Shown here: positions 34,412 to 43,740 of the stretch, piece by piece
Numbering within the stretch: position 1 is the stretch's first letter
How the letters are laid out: each line of letters opens with the position of its first letter
Source of the DNA: Chitinophaga chungangae
Lineage (GTDB): Bacteria; Bacteroidota; Bacteroidia; Chitinophagales; Chitinophagaceae
Direction of reading: 5' to 3'
NCBI RefSeq assembly: GCF_017742215.1
Contig: NZ_JAGHKP010000001.1
Location: 682,001-746,000, forward strand
DNA: 64,000 bases
Translations under genes and position numbers: made by a program
Notes under the pieces: model-generated
Told to the model about the DNA's origin: nothing
Seen by the model: the letters and a program-made list of their open reading frames with translations, nothing else
Databases searched by the model: none

Positions 34412-37400
34412 ATGTATTTTAATGCGAATGAAAAAGCCCTGCACCGGCACAGGCTTTTAACTACGTTGTGTAAAATGATCAAGATCACTGCATTTATCCT
34501 CTTTGTAACATGCATGCATGTGAGTGCAACCGGTCTTTCACAGCAGGTAACGCTGTCGGTCAAAAACGTACCGCTGCAAAAACTGTTCAAGGAAATCACC
34601 GCGCGCACCGGCGTGTCTGTGATCTATGGCGAAACGGTGCTGCGCAATACAGCGCCGGTTACGCTTTCTGTTAAGAACGCCTCACTGAAGCAGGTGCTGG
34701 ACCTTTGTATAAAAGACCAGCCGCTCAGCTACACCCTTGAAGGCAACAGCATCATCATTAAACGCCGGCCTGCCGGCAACCCGCCCGAAGCGCCGCCGGC
34801 CGCCGCGGCAGACTCGCTGATCACAGCCACCGGCAGGGTTACAGATTCCAAAGGCGAGCCGGTGCCGGGCGCTACCGTGTTGGTGAAAGGCACCATGCAT
34901 GGCACCAACACAGACGGTAACGGCCACTTTTCCCTGAAGGGCGTGCCGCCCGGCGCAGTGCTGCAGGTCAGCTCACTGGGTTTTGAGCCGCAGGAGCTGG
35001 CGGCCCGCAGCGGCGGGGTGAGCATTATGCTCAAAGAATCCGCCAGCAGCCTCAACGAAACGGTGGTGGTAGGGTACGGCACGGTGAAGAAAAGCGACCT
35101 CACCGGCGCAGTGGCCAAAGTAGGAGAAGCGGCCATCAAATCAACCCCCATCCCGTCTTTAGACAGGGCTATGCAGGGCCGCGCCGCGGGCGTACAGGTT
35201 ACTACCAATTCCGCGCGGCCAGGCGGTGCGGCCACCATCCGCATACGCGGTTCCGGCTCCGTGAATGCCGGCAACGACCCCTTGTACGTGATAGACGGCT
35301 TCCCCGTATCCGGCGGGCTTAATTCTATTAACGCAGACGACGTAGAATCTATCGAAATACTGAAAGATGCTTCCGCTACTGCCATCTATGGCTCCAGGGG
35401 CTCTAACGGCGTAGTGATGGTCACCACCAAACAAGGCAGGCCGGGTAAGGCCGTGGTGAGCTACAACGGCTACTATGGCTCCCAATCCGCACGCAGAACT
35501 ATTCCGCTGCTGAACGCGCAGCAGTTCGCATTGTTCGTGAACGAAGCGCTGACCAACAACGGCGCGGCGCCTTACTTTAACGGCAGCACGCCGGAAAGGG
35601 CGCTGCCGGAAACTTTCGGAGAAGGCACAGACTGGCAGGATGTTATATTGCGCAATGCGCCCATCCAGAACCACCAGCTGGGCGTGAGCGGCGGCTCTGA
35701 AAAATCCCGCTACTCCATTTCAGCAGGGTATTACGACCAGCAGGGCATCATCAAAAACTCCGGCTTCAAACGGTATACCCTGCGCGCGAACCTCGCTAAC
35801 GACATCAGTTCCCGCGTAAAGACCGGCCTTTCCATGCAGGGCGCCTACACACAGAGCAACAGCGCCAAAACGGATGTAGACGGTACAGAAGGCGGCGGCG
35901 TTACCAGCTCGGCCCTGAGCTATTCCCCTACCTTTCCTGTGTTTAATGAAGACGGCAGTTATTATAAAAACCAGGGCTCGCTGAACGGGTACGGGGTAGA
36001 TAATCCGCTGGCCGTTGCCAACGAGATCATCAACAAAAATTCCGTGCTGCGCCTGCTGGCCAATACTTACCTGGACTATGAGATCATTGACGGGCTGCAT
36101 TTCCGCACCAGCCTTGGCGCAGACCTGCAAGCCTCCAAAACCAACAATTACACCACGCGCAAAGCCCTGGCCGGCGCTTCCCTGGGCGGCTCCGCCGCTG
36201 TGGCCAACTCGCAGAGCATCAACTGGCTCAATGAAAACACACTGCATTACACCCGCCAACTGGGTCGTTATCATTCTCTCAACGCACTGCTGGGTTATAC
36301 CATCCAGGGCCTGAGCACAGAAAACGCGACGGCAAGGGCCAATACTTTTTCTGACGACTTTGCCCGGTACAACAACCTGGAGGCGGGCTCTACGCTCGTA
36401 GCCCCCAGTTCGGACGCCAGCAATTGGAAACTGATCTCTTACATCGCGCGCGTCAATTACGGGTTCGACGATCGTTTCCTGCTCACCCTTACCGCCCGGC
36501 GTGATGGTTCCAGCCGCTTCGGCCCGCGGCGCAAGTTCGGCGTCTTCCCCTCCGGCGCGCTGGCCTGGAAGCTGATGAACGAGCGCTTCATGCAGAAGCA
36601 GTCCATTTTCTCCGACGCCAAAGTGCGCGTGAGCTATGGCCTTTCCGGCAACCAGGAAATCGGGGATTATCAATACCTGGCCAATATTGTCATTTCCCAA
36701 TACGTACTGGGCGGTACCCTGCAGTCTTCCGCCCACACCTCCGGCATTGCCAACCCTGACCTGCGCTGGGAGAAGAACGCGCAGTTCGATGCCGGTATCG
36801 ACCTGGCCTTCTTCAACAACCGCCTTCAGCTCACGGCCGACTATTACAATAAAAAAACCGCTGACCTGCTGTTTTCCGTGAGCGTGCCCACCTCTTCCGG
36901 CTTCACCACCACGCTCAAGAACATCGGCAGCGTGCGCAACCGGGGCGTGGAACTGGCGCTGGCCAGCGTGAATATAGACCGGCATGATTTCCGGTGGACC
37001 ACCGATTTCAACATCACCTTCAACCGTAACAAGGTACTGCGGCTGGATGGCCGGGAAAGTTTTACCGCCGGTGCAGACGCCCGCCTTTTCAACACCGCCA
37101 TCAATCCCATCCTGCTGCAGGTAGGCAGCTCCCTTGGCAATTTTTACGGGCTGGTGATGGATGGCATCTTCCAGAACAAGGAAGAAATAGACGCCTCCGC
37201 CCAGAAAACCGCCAAGCCCGGAGACATCCGTTACAAAGACGGCAACAATGACGGTGTGATCAATGATAACGACAGGGACATTATCGGCAATTCCAACCCT
37301 GATCTTTTCGGCGGCCTTAATAATACTTTCACTTACAGGGGGATAGAACTGAACGTGTTCATACAGGGCAACTATGGGAACGAGATACTGAACTACGGCA

Positions 37401-37792
37401 ACTTTGACCTGCTGAACCTTACCGCCGGCAACAACCAGAGCGCCCGCGTGCTGGACCGTTGGACGCCGCAGCACCCCAGCAATAACATGCCCCGCGCCAA
37501 CGCGGCAGGCGGCTCCCGCGTGCTCAGCAGCTTCCAGGTGGAAGACGGCTCTTATCTCCGCTTCAAGAATATTTCATTGGGCTACAACCTGCCGCAGAGC
37601 TGGCTCGGCCGTCTGCATGTCAACTCCCTGAAAGTGTACATTGCCGCGCAGAACCTGTTCACCATTACCCGGTACAATGGCTACGACCCGGAGGTGAACC
37701 GCTTCGGTAGCTCCTCTCTCAGCCAGGGGCTCGACTATGGTACCTATCCGGCAGCCAAAACCGTACTGGCAGGCATTAACCTGAAATTTTAA
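34412..37792 (+). CDS. SusC/RagA TonB-dependent receptor with STN signalling domain
   Basis: An outer-membrane uptake receptor of 1126 residues. In order: signal region with hydrophobic core about 24-40; STN domain about 46-118 (SLKQVLDLCIKDQPLSY); carboxypeptidase-regulatory-like domain about 138-210 (GEPVPGATVLVKGT); TonB-box region NETVVVGYG (215-223); plug about 228-345 with VIDGFPVSGG and SATAIYGSRGSNGV; then the 22-strand barrel ending AGINLKF. The STN domain marks it as a transducer that signals to the FecR protein upstream. The substrate is probably an oligosaccharide, transported with the SusD partner encoded next. Confidence 0.96.
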   Translation: MYFNANEKALHRHRLLTTLCKMIKITAFILFVTCMHVSATGLSQQVTLSVKNVPLQKLFKEITARTGVSVIYGETVLRNTAPVTLSVKNASLKQVLDLCIKDQPLSYTLEGNSIIIKRRPAGNPPEAPPAAAADSLITATGRVTDSKGEPVPGATVLVKGTMHGTNTDGNGHFSLKGVPPGAVLQVSSLGFEPQELAARSGGVSIMLKESASSLNETVVVGYGTVKKSDLTGAVAKVGEAAIKSTPIPSLDRAMQGRAAGVQVTTNSARPGGAATIRIRGSGSVNAGNDPLYVIDGFPVSGGLNSINADDVESIEILKDASATAIYGSRGSNGVVMVTTKQGRPGKAVVSYNGYYGSQSARRTIPLLNAQQFALFVNEALTNNGAAPYFNGSTPERALPETFGEGTDWQDVILRNAPIQNHQLGVSGGSEKSRYSISAGYYDQQGIIKNSGFKRYTLRANLANDISSRVKTGLSMQGAYTQSNSAKTDVDGTEGGGVTSSALSYSPTFPVFNEDGSYYKNQGSLNGYGVDNPLAVANEIINKNSVLRLLANTYLDYEIIDGLHFRTSLGADLQASKTNNYTTRKALAGASLGGSAAVANSQSINWLNENTLHYTRQLGRYHSLNALLGYTIQGLSTENATARANTFSDDFARYNNLEAGSTLVAPSSDASNWKLISYIARVNYGFDDRFLLTLTARRDGSSRFGPRRKFGVFPSGALAWKLMNERFMQKQSIFSDAKVRVSYGLSGNQEIGDYQYLANIVISQYVLGGTLQSSAHTSGIANPDLRWEKNAQFDAGIDLAFFNNRLQLTADYYNKKTADLLFSVSVPTSSGFTTTLKNIGSVRNRGVELALASVNIDRHDFRWTTDFNITFNRNKVLRLDGRESFTAGADARLFNTAINPILLQVGSSLGNFYGLVMDGIFQNKEEIDASAQKTAKPGDIRYKDGNNDGVINDNDRDIIGNSNPDLFGGLNNTFTYRGIELNVFIQGNYGNEILNYGNFDLLNLTAGNNQSARVLDRWTPQHPSNNMPRANAAGGSRVLSSFQVEDGSYLRFKNISLGYNLPQSWLGRLHVNSLKVYIAAQNLFTITRYNGYDPEVNRFGSSSLSQGLDYGTYPAAKTVLAGINLKF

Positions 37793-37796
37793 TCTT

Positions 37797-39254
37797 ATGA
37801 AGATGATCAAACAAACAATATATATGCTGATGGTGGGGATACTATTGACGGGCACCGCCTGCGAAAAGCAGCTGGACATTGCATCCGTTACCAACCTCAC
37901 CAACGCCACCTACTATAAAACAGCGGAAGACGCCAAGTCCGCCCTGGGCGTGTGTTACAAGAACATGGGCGTGCTGGACCCATTCCCGGACCTGGTGACT
38001 ACAGACGACGCTGTGCCTTTCCTTTCCGGCGCCGCAGACAGGGTGCTGCTTTGGCGGTACAACCTCACGCCTTCCAATTCTTTCATCAACATTTACAGCG
38101 GCGCGTATGCAGGCATCAACCGGTCTAATACGGTGATAGACAGGCTGCCCGGCATTCCCATGAACGAAGACCTGAAAAACAGGTACATAGCCGAAGCCAA
38201 GGTGCTGCGCGCCCTGCACTACTTCAACCTGGTACGCCTCTATGGCGGCGTGCCCGTCACTATAACGGAAACGACTACACTGGAAGGGCTTGACATACCA
38301 CGTAAAGGCGTTGACGAAGTATATGCGCAGATAGAAAAAGACCTCACGGAAGCGGAAAACGTACTGCCGCCCAGCTATCCCGCCGCGGACGCCGGCAGGG
38401 TGACTTCAGGAGCCGCCAAAGGGTTGCTGGCAAAAGTATTCCTCACCCGCGCGGGTACAGACAAAAACTCTCCCTTCTGGGCCCGGGCGGCCGCCAAGGC
38501 CAAAGAAGTGATAGACCAGGGGGTGTATGGCCTCCACGCCAATTTTGCGGATGCCTTTGCACTCACCGCCCGCGGCGGCAAGGAAAACATGCTGGAAGTG
38601 CAATACCTCACAGACGTTTACGGTCACGGCACAGGGCGGGGCTATGGGCCGCGCGCAGCGCCTATTTTCCCCGGCGGCGGCTCTGCCATTGCAAGGCCCA
38701 CGGAAAGCCTCTTCAACGCTTACGCGGCTAACGACAAGCGGAAGCCTGTTACCTTCATGACCTCCTATACCTACAACGGCGTTACTACCAATCTTTCCAT
38801 CACAGACCCCGATCCCAGCAAAGCCGTGTCTTTCCAGAAGCTGTGGGACAGAACCGCCAAAACCAATGGAGGCGAAGGCACCAGCCGGCCGGTATTGCGG
38901 TATGCAGACGTGTTGCTCATATACGCCGAAGCCGCCAATGAAGCTAACGGCGCACCTACCGTTGAAGCCTATACCGCGTTGAACGACGTGCGCGCGCGTG
39001 CCGGACTGGCAGACCTGAACGGACTGAGCTACCAGGCTTTCAAAGAGGCCGTTTGGCTGGAAAGAAGGCTGGAGCTGGCTTTTGAGAACAACCGCCGCTT
39101 TGACCTGGTGCGCACGGGCAGGCTGTTAGACGCCGTGAAAGCGGAGAACAGCTACAACCGGAATGCGGAGATACAACCCTTCCATGTACTGTTTCCCATC
39201 CCCCTGTCTGTTATGGACGCCAGCCCCACGCTGGAACAAAACCCAGGCTATTAA
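37797..39254 (+). CDS. SusD/RagB-type surface glycan-binding lipoprotein
   Basis: A lipoprotein signal with Cys22 (LTGTACEKQ) leads a 485-residue SusD fold. Typical parts are the TPR-like start (ATYYKTAEDAKSALGVCYKN, landmarks YYKTAEDA), the SusD_RagB segment RADVLLIYAEAANEANGAP (here RYADVLLIYAEAAN), and the C-terminal pair RRLELAFENNRRFDLVRTG and HVLFPIP. It caps the SusC barrel and captures glycan at the surface. It starts 4 bp after the receptor gene stop. Confidence 0.95.
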   Translation: MKMIKQTIYMLMVGILLTGTACEKQLDIASVTNLTNATYYKTAEDAKSALGVCYKNMGVLDPFPDLVTTDDAVPFLSGAADRVLLWRYNLTPSNSFINIYSGAYAGINRSNTVIDRLPGIPMNEDLKNRYIAEAKVLRALHYFNLVRLYGGVPVTITETTTLEGLDIPRKGVDEVYAQIEKDLTEAENVLPPSYPAADAGRVTSGAAKGLLAKVFLTRAGTDKNSPFWARAAAKAKEVIDQGVYGLHANFADAFALTARGGKENMLEVQYLTDVYGHGTGRGYGPRAAPIFPGGGSAIARPTESLFNAYAANDKRKPVTFMTSYTYNGVTTNLSITDPDPSKAVSFQKLWDRTAKTNGGEGTSRPVLRYADVLLIYAEAANEANGAPTVEAYTALNDVRARAGLADLNGLSYQAFKEAVWLERRLELAFENNRRFDLVRTGRLLDAVKAENSYNRNAEIQPFHVLFPIPLSVMDASPTLEQNPGY

Positions 39255-39274
39255 TCCATTAAAACAACAACATC

Positions 39275-40549
39275 ATGTATACACGCAGACACTTTCTGAC
39301 CCAAACGCCGGCCATGCTGGCATTGCTGGCGGGCCTGCCCTCACTGGCCAGCTCCTGCAACAGCAAAAAGAAAACCATCTTGCTCCGCTCTTCATGGCAA
39401 ACCGTCAACATCGGGGATATTGGCCATACCCCCGGCGTGCTCGCGCTGCTGGAAAAACATATTCCCGATGCGGACGTCATACTCTGGCCTTCCAGTGTAG
39501 ATAACGGCGTGAAAGAAATGCTGGAGCTGCGTTTCCCGAAAGTAAAAATAGTGCAGGGTGAAGAAGAAATAGAAGCCGCCATTGCCCAGTCTGATTTTCT
39601 GGTGCATGGCTCCGGCCCTTCCCTGACAGCTCGTAAAGACGTAGCGCGCTGGGCCGCCACCGGCAAGCCTTACGGCATTTACGGCATTACATTTCCCGGC
39701 TACTACGGAGAGCCGTCTGCCGCCACCAAAGCAGCTTTCCCCACGGAAGTGGAGCTGCTCACCAAAGCGCAGTTTGCTTATTTCCGGGATTCCATTTCCC
39801 TGCAGTTTGCGAAAGATCATGGCGTGAAATGCCCCATTATGGGCTTTGCGCCAGACGGCGCTTTTGCAGTAGACCTGCAGAACGATGCAGCGGCAGAGGC
39901 TTTCATGAAAGCACACGGGCTGGAAGCAGGCCAGTTCCTTTGCGTGATACCCCGGCAGCGTTTCACGCCCTACTGGGAAATACCTTCTAAAAAACGGCCA
40001 TTAGACGAAAAAAAGAACGCACGCAACCAGGAAATGAGAGAGCATGATAACGCTCCCATACGCGAAGCCATTGTAGAAGTGGTGCGGCAAACACCCATGA
40101 AAATACTCATCTGCCCCGAAGATGAAACACAGGTAAAACTGGGTAAAGAAATTTTGTACGATAAATTGCCGGAAGATGTAAAAGCGAAAGTGGTTTGGAG
40201 GGACCGTTACTGGCTGACAGACGAAGCTGTGAGCACTTACCGCCGCTCCGCCGGCATGTTCGGGCTGGAAATGCACTCTCCCATTATGTGCATCGGCAAC
40301 GGCATTCCGGCCATGGTAGGCCGCTTTCATGAACAAACCAGCAAAGGCGTAATGTGGCTGGACATTGGCCTGGGCGAGTGGCTGTTTGATATGGACAATG
40401 AGGCAGACATCCCCAAAATACTGCCCGCCGCACTGGCCATGGCCAAAGATCCCGCCGCAGCAAAGCAGCTGGCAAAGAAGGGGCAGCAGTTCGTAGAAGA
40501 TAAACAGCGTGAAACAATGGGCGTGCTGAAAAGCAAGCTGAATGCATAA
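39275..40549 (+). CDS. Exported polysaccharide pyruvyl transferase-fold protein
   Basis: A 424-residue protein. The N-terminus has a twin-arginine motif (TRRHFL, residues 3-8) and a lipobox-like LASSC with Cys28, so it is predicted to be exported folded and possibly lipidated. The body resembles the polysaccharide pyruvyl transferase superfamily: SWQTVNIGDIGHTPGVLALL near residue 40, HGSGPSLTA near 110, a two-Rossmann GT-B-like layout, and late GLEMHSPIMCIGNGIPA. Cytosolic members transfer pyruvate from phosphoenolpyruvate to sugars; that donor would not be expected outside the cytoplasm, so the role here is unclear. It is the last gene of the sigma/FecR/SusCD operon, 20 bp after susD. Confidence 0.75.
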   Translation: MYTRRHFLTQTPAMLALLAGLPSLASSCNSKKKTILLRSSWQTVNIGDIGHTPGVLALLEKHIPDADVILWPSSVDNGVKEMLELRFPKVKIVQGEEEIEAAIAQSDFLVHGSGPSLTARKDVARWAATGKPYGIYGITFPGYYGEPSAATKAAFPTEVELLTKAQFAYFRDSISLQFAKDHGVKCPIMGFAPDGAFAVDLQNDAAAEAFMKAHGLEAGQFLCVIPRQRFTPYWEIPSKKRPLDEKKNARNQEMREHDNAPIREAIVEVVRQTPMKILICPEDETQVKLGKEILYDKLPEDVKAKVVWRDRYWLTDEAVSTYRRSAGMFGLEMHSPIMCIGNGIPAMVGRFHEQTSKGVMWLDIGLGEWLFDMDNEADIPKILPAALAMAKDPAAAKQLAKKGQQFVEDKQRETMGVLKSKLNA

Positions 40550-40580
40550 GTGAAAAAGGGATAGCAGTTTTTGGAACAGA

Positions 40581-40615
40581 GATCCGCTACGGCTTGACAC
40601 TGTAGCGGATCTTTC
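40581..40615 (+). terminator. Terminator of the first carbohydrate locus
   Basis: A perfect 10-bp stem GATCCGCTAC/GTAGCGGATC with an 11-nt loop is followed by TTTCGTTT. Confidence 0.75.
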
Positions 40616-40659
40616 GTTTAAGTTGCCGCATGTATGCAAACGCCGGCTTATCGAAATAA

Positions 40660-40691
40660 CAAAACGGGGGAACCCAAAGGCTCCCCCGTTT
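40660..40691 (-). terminator. Terminator of the second carbohydrate locus
   Basis: On the minus strand an AACGGGGGA/TCCCCCGTT stem is followed by TTGTTATTT, 25 nt after the glycosidase stop. Confidence 0.8.
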
Positions 40692-40715
40692 CAATGCATT
40701 AACACAACAGCCCCG

Positions 40716-43700
40716 TCACTTTCCCCAAACAAAAATCTCTGCGCTGCCAGGCGTTATAATCACCCGGCGCCCCTTGTCTTCATCGTCTCCCAACTGTCTT
40801 GTTTCCCGCACCAGTACAAACGTAATGTCCGATGCGGCGTGTTTTTTCACCAGTTCGGTAACGTCCAGCCAATGATCTGCCGCAGTGCCGGTAAACGCCA
40901 GTTCGCCCGCCACAAAAGCATTGCGGCCTACTTCTTCTACCAGCGCTTCCTTACGGTTCAGCAGCGGCGCATTTTGCCAGTTTAGTGACGCGGCGCTCCA
41001 CTTGCTGTTGGGGATGCCGTATACATGCAGCCGGAACGGACGGCTGTTGTCGCTGCTGCGGCCATTTACGCGCAGCAACACGCGTGCTGCCTGTGGAATG
41101 TTTTGGCCCGCGAGGTTAAAACGCAGGTAAGTTACCTGGTTGTTGGAAGGTGTGGCGGCATCCAGTTGCACCTGCAATTGTTTTGGGCCGCCCTGCATGC
41201 TGATGCCTGCTTCTGCCGCGGCTTTCAGCGGGCGCGCGGCTTTTGCATGTTTGGGAATGGTGAGCAGCATGACCGTTTGCGGCGGTAATGTCACGTCTAT
41301 TTTTTTGTTGGCGGCAAGCGGTCCCAGCAGGCTGGCCTCGCCGTATTTTTCGGCGTTTACGGTTTCGGCGATGACTGGCGTGGAGGTGGTTATGCCCAGC
41401 GCGGAAACATCCAGTTGCAGGCGGTATTCAAACGGGCCGCGTTGTACCAGCCAGATATAGTAGTTGCCGGTTTTTTCATCGTAAGCCGTACAGGCGTCCA
41501 GGCCGCTGTCGTTCACGGACGTGATGGTTTCGTACAGCGGTCTGCTGCCGCGGAAACCTTTTGCGAAGAGGCGCACCACTTCGCCGGTACGCTGAATGCC
41601 GGACACGTTGTAGTTGGGTTGTAAAGAAGGCCCGTCGCCGGCGGCGAACAGTTTTATTTCACGAACGGTGAGACTGCCTTTGTCTGTGCTGATGAAACGC
41701 ACTTTACCGGTGGTTACCGGTTGGGTGAAGGAACTGAATACCTGGGCGTATTTGTTATTTTCCACCGCCGTGCCGGTAATATCTTTCCAGCCGTCGGCCG
41801 CGGCGTACTGCAATCTGAAATTGCGGATGCGGTCTGGCGCGGTGTATACGCCGCCGTCGCTGCCGGTGTAGATCACGGCGCTGCCCAGCGTTTGCGGTGT
41901 TCCGAGGTCTATTTCCAGCCATTTTTCAGCAGCGGAGGAATCTGAGGTCCATGCCGACTGGTTGGATTTGTCGTTGTCCGTTACGGCTGCGGCATCGCCG
42001 CCGGAGCTGCGTACTGGCTTGTTGAGCGCGAGGTTGCGGTATGCGTCTTCCACGATGCGCCGGCCCTGCCAGATGAAATGATGACCGGATTTGATACCCC
42101 TGGGATAGGGGCCGCTGGCGGTATTGGCAAATTTGAAGGCCCACATGCCGTAACCGCCGTTTTTCATATTGTTGGTGTAGATGCCCGCCCATTCGGTAAA
42201 GAGGGACGGGGAATCCATCGTTTCTTCTTTGTCTATGAGGTAAGCGTTCATCCAGCGGCCTATTTCCGTGTAGGCAATGGGCAACGGATTACCGGCGGGA
42301 TGATTTTCCTGTATAATGCTGCGGATATTATTGATGCGCGATGCGTAACCCACTGCGGGGGAGTTGTAGGAATGGGTGGAAAAAATTTCCAGCAGGTCTT
42401 TCCCTACTTTTTTACCGTGATAATCCGTGCGGATAGCACGCGCTACACCCGCCCACCAGTCTGTATTCTGGCCGGCGGTCACCGGGCCTACGAATTTAGG
42501 TACGAGGCGTGTGCCGTATTTTTTGTTCACATCTTCCACCGCCGCATGAATAGCATCGGACACGACCTGCATGCCCATGATCCACTGATCCAGCTGCATA
42601 GGGCCGGAGTTCCGGTGATTGGGCTCGTTCTGCATGGCAAACATCGCCACGTTGCCTTTGCGGGCGGCATGGTAAGCCAGCGCATAATAACGCTGCCATT
42701 GTTTCCATTTATTTTCCCAGTTGTCTTTAAAGTCGGTACTGCCCATTTGCAGCACCACGTCAACATCCAGCCGTTTCAGCTCCGTGAGCGCATAGTTGAA
42801 CACCATGGCGTTGGTGGAAGAAGAATCCGGCAGATCGTACAGCGGCAGCAACTGCTCCCATTTGATGAAGCGATTGTGCTCGGGGTTGGCGCGTAATTCT
42901 GCTTTTCTTTTATCGAATTCTTCTACGGATTGCAGCGTTTTATCTACCTGCACGCTTTTTTCCGGCACAAAAGCATTCATCGAGGCCCATACCCTGAAAC
43001 TGTTTACCTGCGAGTATTCCACCCAGCCGGATACATTGCTGCGCGGCATGTAATAACCCTGGTTGTAACCTACGTATTGAAGAGAAGCGCCGCTTATTTG
43101 GTTGCTCACGGTGATAACGGCCTGCCGGGGAGCGGTGGAAACTTCCTGCACCTGCAGCGAAGAGGTGGCGGCGGGCGGTTCGGGCATATTGGCGGCAGGT
43201 GTGCCGAAGGCTTCGATTTCCATCACGTTCACGGGCTCGCCGTCGTCGCATACCAGCCGTATTTTGTAAGTGGTAACGGTAGGACTGTATTTGAAAACCA
43301 CGGTCACCAGGCGGTTTTCATGCACTTCGCTTTTAGGGAAATCGCTCCAGTTGGCATCGTCCCAATATTGCATCTTAAAATTTTTCATCGACCAGAAGCC
43401 TGCTGCCTGCGTGGTTTCGTCGGGCCGCTTTTCCGCATCGGCAATACCGGTATGGATGCGAAGTTCGTTGATGTTATAATATTTTTTCAGGTCTATTTCG
43501 ATGATGTGCGGCGCTTTGCCGTTGGCCGCCTCCCAGCGCGCATGGCGGGATATTTTCCCGTCAACGATATTGGCGGCGGAACTGCCGGGAGCCTGTGAAG
43601 TAACTGCCACGGGCTTATGCAGGGCAAGGTTCTGCTGCTGTGCGGCAGCATGCAAACCGGCCAGCAGGCTGTATGAGAAAAAAAGAATTTTTGCGTTCAT
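40716..43700 (-). CDS. Multidomain secreted glycosidase with two F5/8C modules
   Basis: 994 residues from the ATG at 43700 (signal MNAKILFFSYSLLAGLHAAA). Domains: F5/8C (discoidin) module about 22-168 (NLALHKPVAVTS to VNVMEIEAF); a TIM-barrel-like catalytic region about 190-555; second F5/8C about 555-705 (NLALNKPVRSS to LTVREIKLF); a beta domain; and a C-terminal DNRLRE/CBM96-like module about 850-994 (landmarks YLRFNLAGQ and RPFRLHVYGI). Candidate catalytic glutamates follow the clan GH-A pattern: Glu359 in AMQNEPNH (acid/base) and Glu479 in AYTEIGRW (nucleophile). I cannot place it in a numbered GH family. It is the last gene of the second locus, 40 bp after the GH2 gene. Confidence 0.8.
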   Translation of the reverse strand: MNAKILFFSYSLLAGLHAAAQQQNLALHKPVAVTSQAPGSSAANIVDGKISRHARWEAANGKAPHIIEIDLKKYYNINELRIHTGIADAEKRPDETTQAAGFWSMKNFKMQYWDDANWSDFPKSEVHENRLVTVVFKYSPTVTTYKIRLVCDDGEPVNVMEIEAFGTPAANMPEPPAATSSLQVQEVSTAPRQAVITVSNQISGASLQYVGYNQGYYMPRSNVSGWVEYSQVNSFRVWASMNAFVPEKSVQVDKTLQSVEEFDKRKAELRANPEHNRFIKWEQLLPLYDLPDSSSTNAMVFNYALTELKRLDVDVVLQMGSTDFKDNWENKWKQWQRYYALAYHAARKGNVAMFAMQNEPNHRNSGPMQLDQWIMGMQVVSDAIHAAVEDVNKKYGTRLVPKFVGPVTAGQNTDWWAGVARAIRTDYHGKKVGKDLLEIFSTHSYNSPAVGYASRINNIRSIIQENHPAGNPLPIAYTEIGRWMNAYLIDKEETMDSPSLFTEWAGIYTNNMKNGGYGMWAFKFANTASGPYPRGIKSGHHFIWQGRRIVEDAYRNLALNKPVRSSGGDAAAVTDNDKSNQSAWTSDSSAAEKWLEIDLGTPQTLGSAVIYTGSDGGVYTAPDRIRNFRLQYAAADGWKDITGTAVENNKYAQVFSSFTQPVTTGKVRFISTDKGSLTVREIKLFAAGDGPSLQPNYNVSGIQRTGEVVRLFAKGFRGSRPLYETITSVNDSGLDACTAYDEKTGNYYIWLVQRGPFEYRLQLDVSALGITTSTPVIAETVNAEKYGEASLLGPLAANKKIDVTLPPQTVMLLTIPKHAKAARPLKAAAEAGISMQGGPKQLQVQLDAATPSNNQVTYLRFNLAGQNIPQAARVLLRVNGRSSDNSRPFRLHVYGIPNSKWSAASLNWQNAPLLNRKEALVEEVGRNAFVAGELAFTGTAADHWLDVTELVKKHAASDITFVLVRETRQLGDDEDKGRRVIITPGSAEIFVWGK

Positions 43701-43740
43701 GTGACTGTCTGAAATTTTCAAGAATGATAACACGCCGCGT

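Noticed and set aside
35720..37474. Minus-strand 584-codon open frame inside the STN-SusC gene
   Set aside because: It is the antisense of the beta-barrel coding region, with no recognisable domain.
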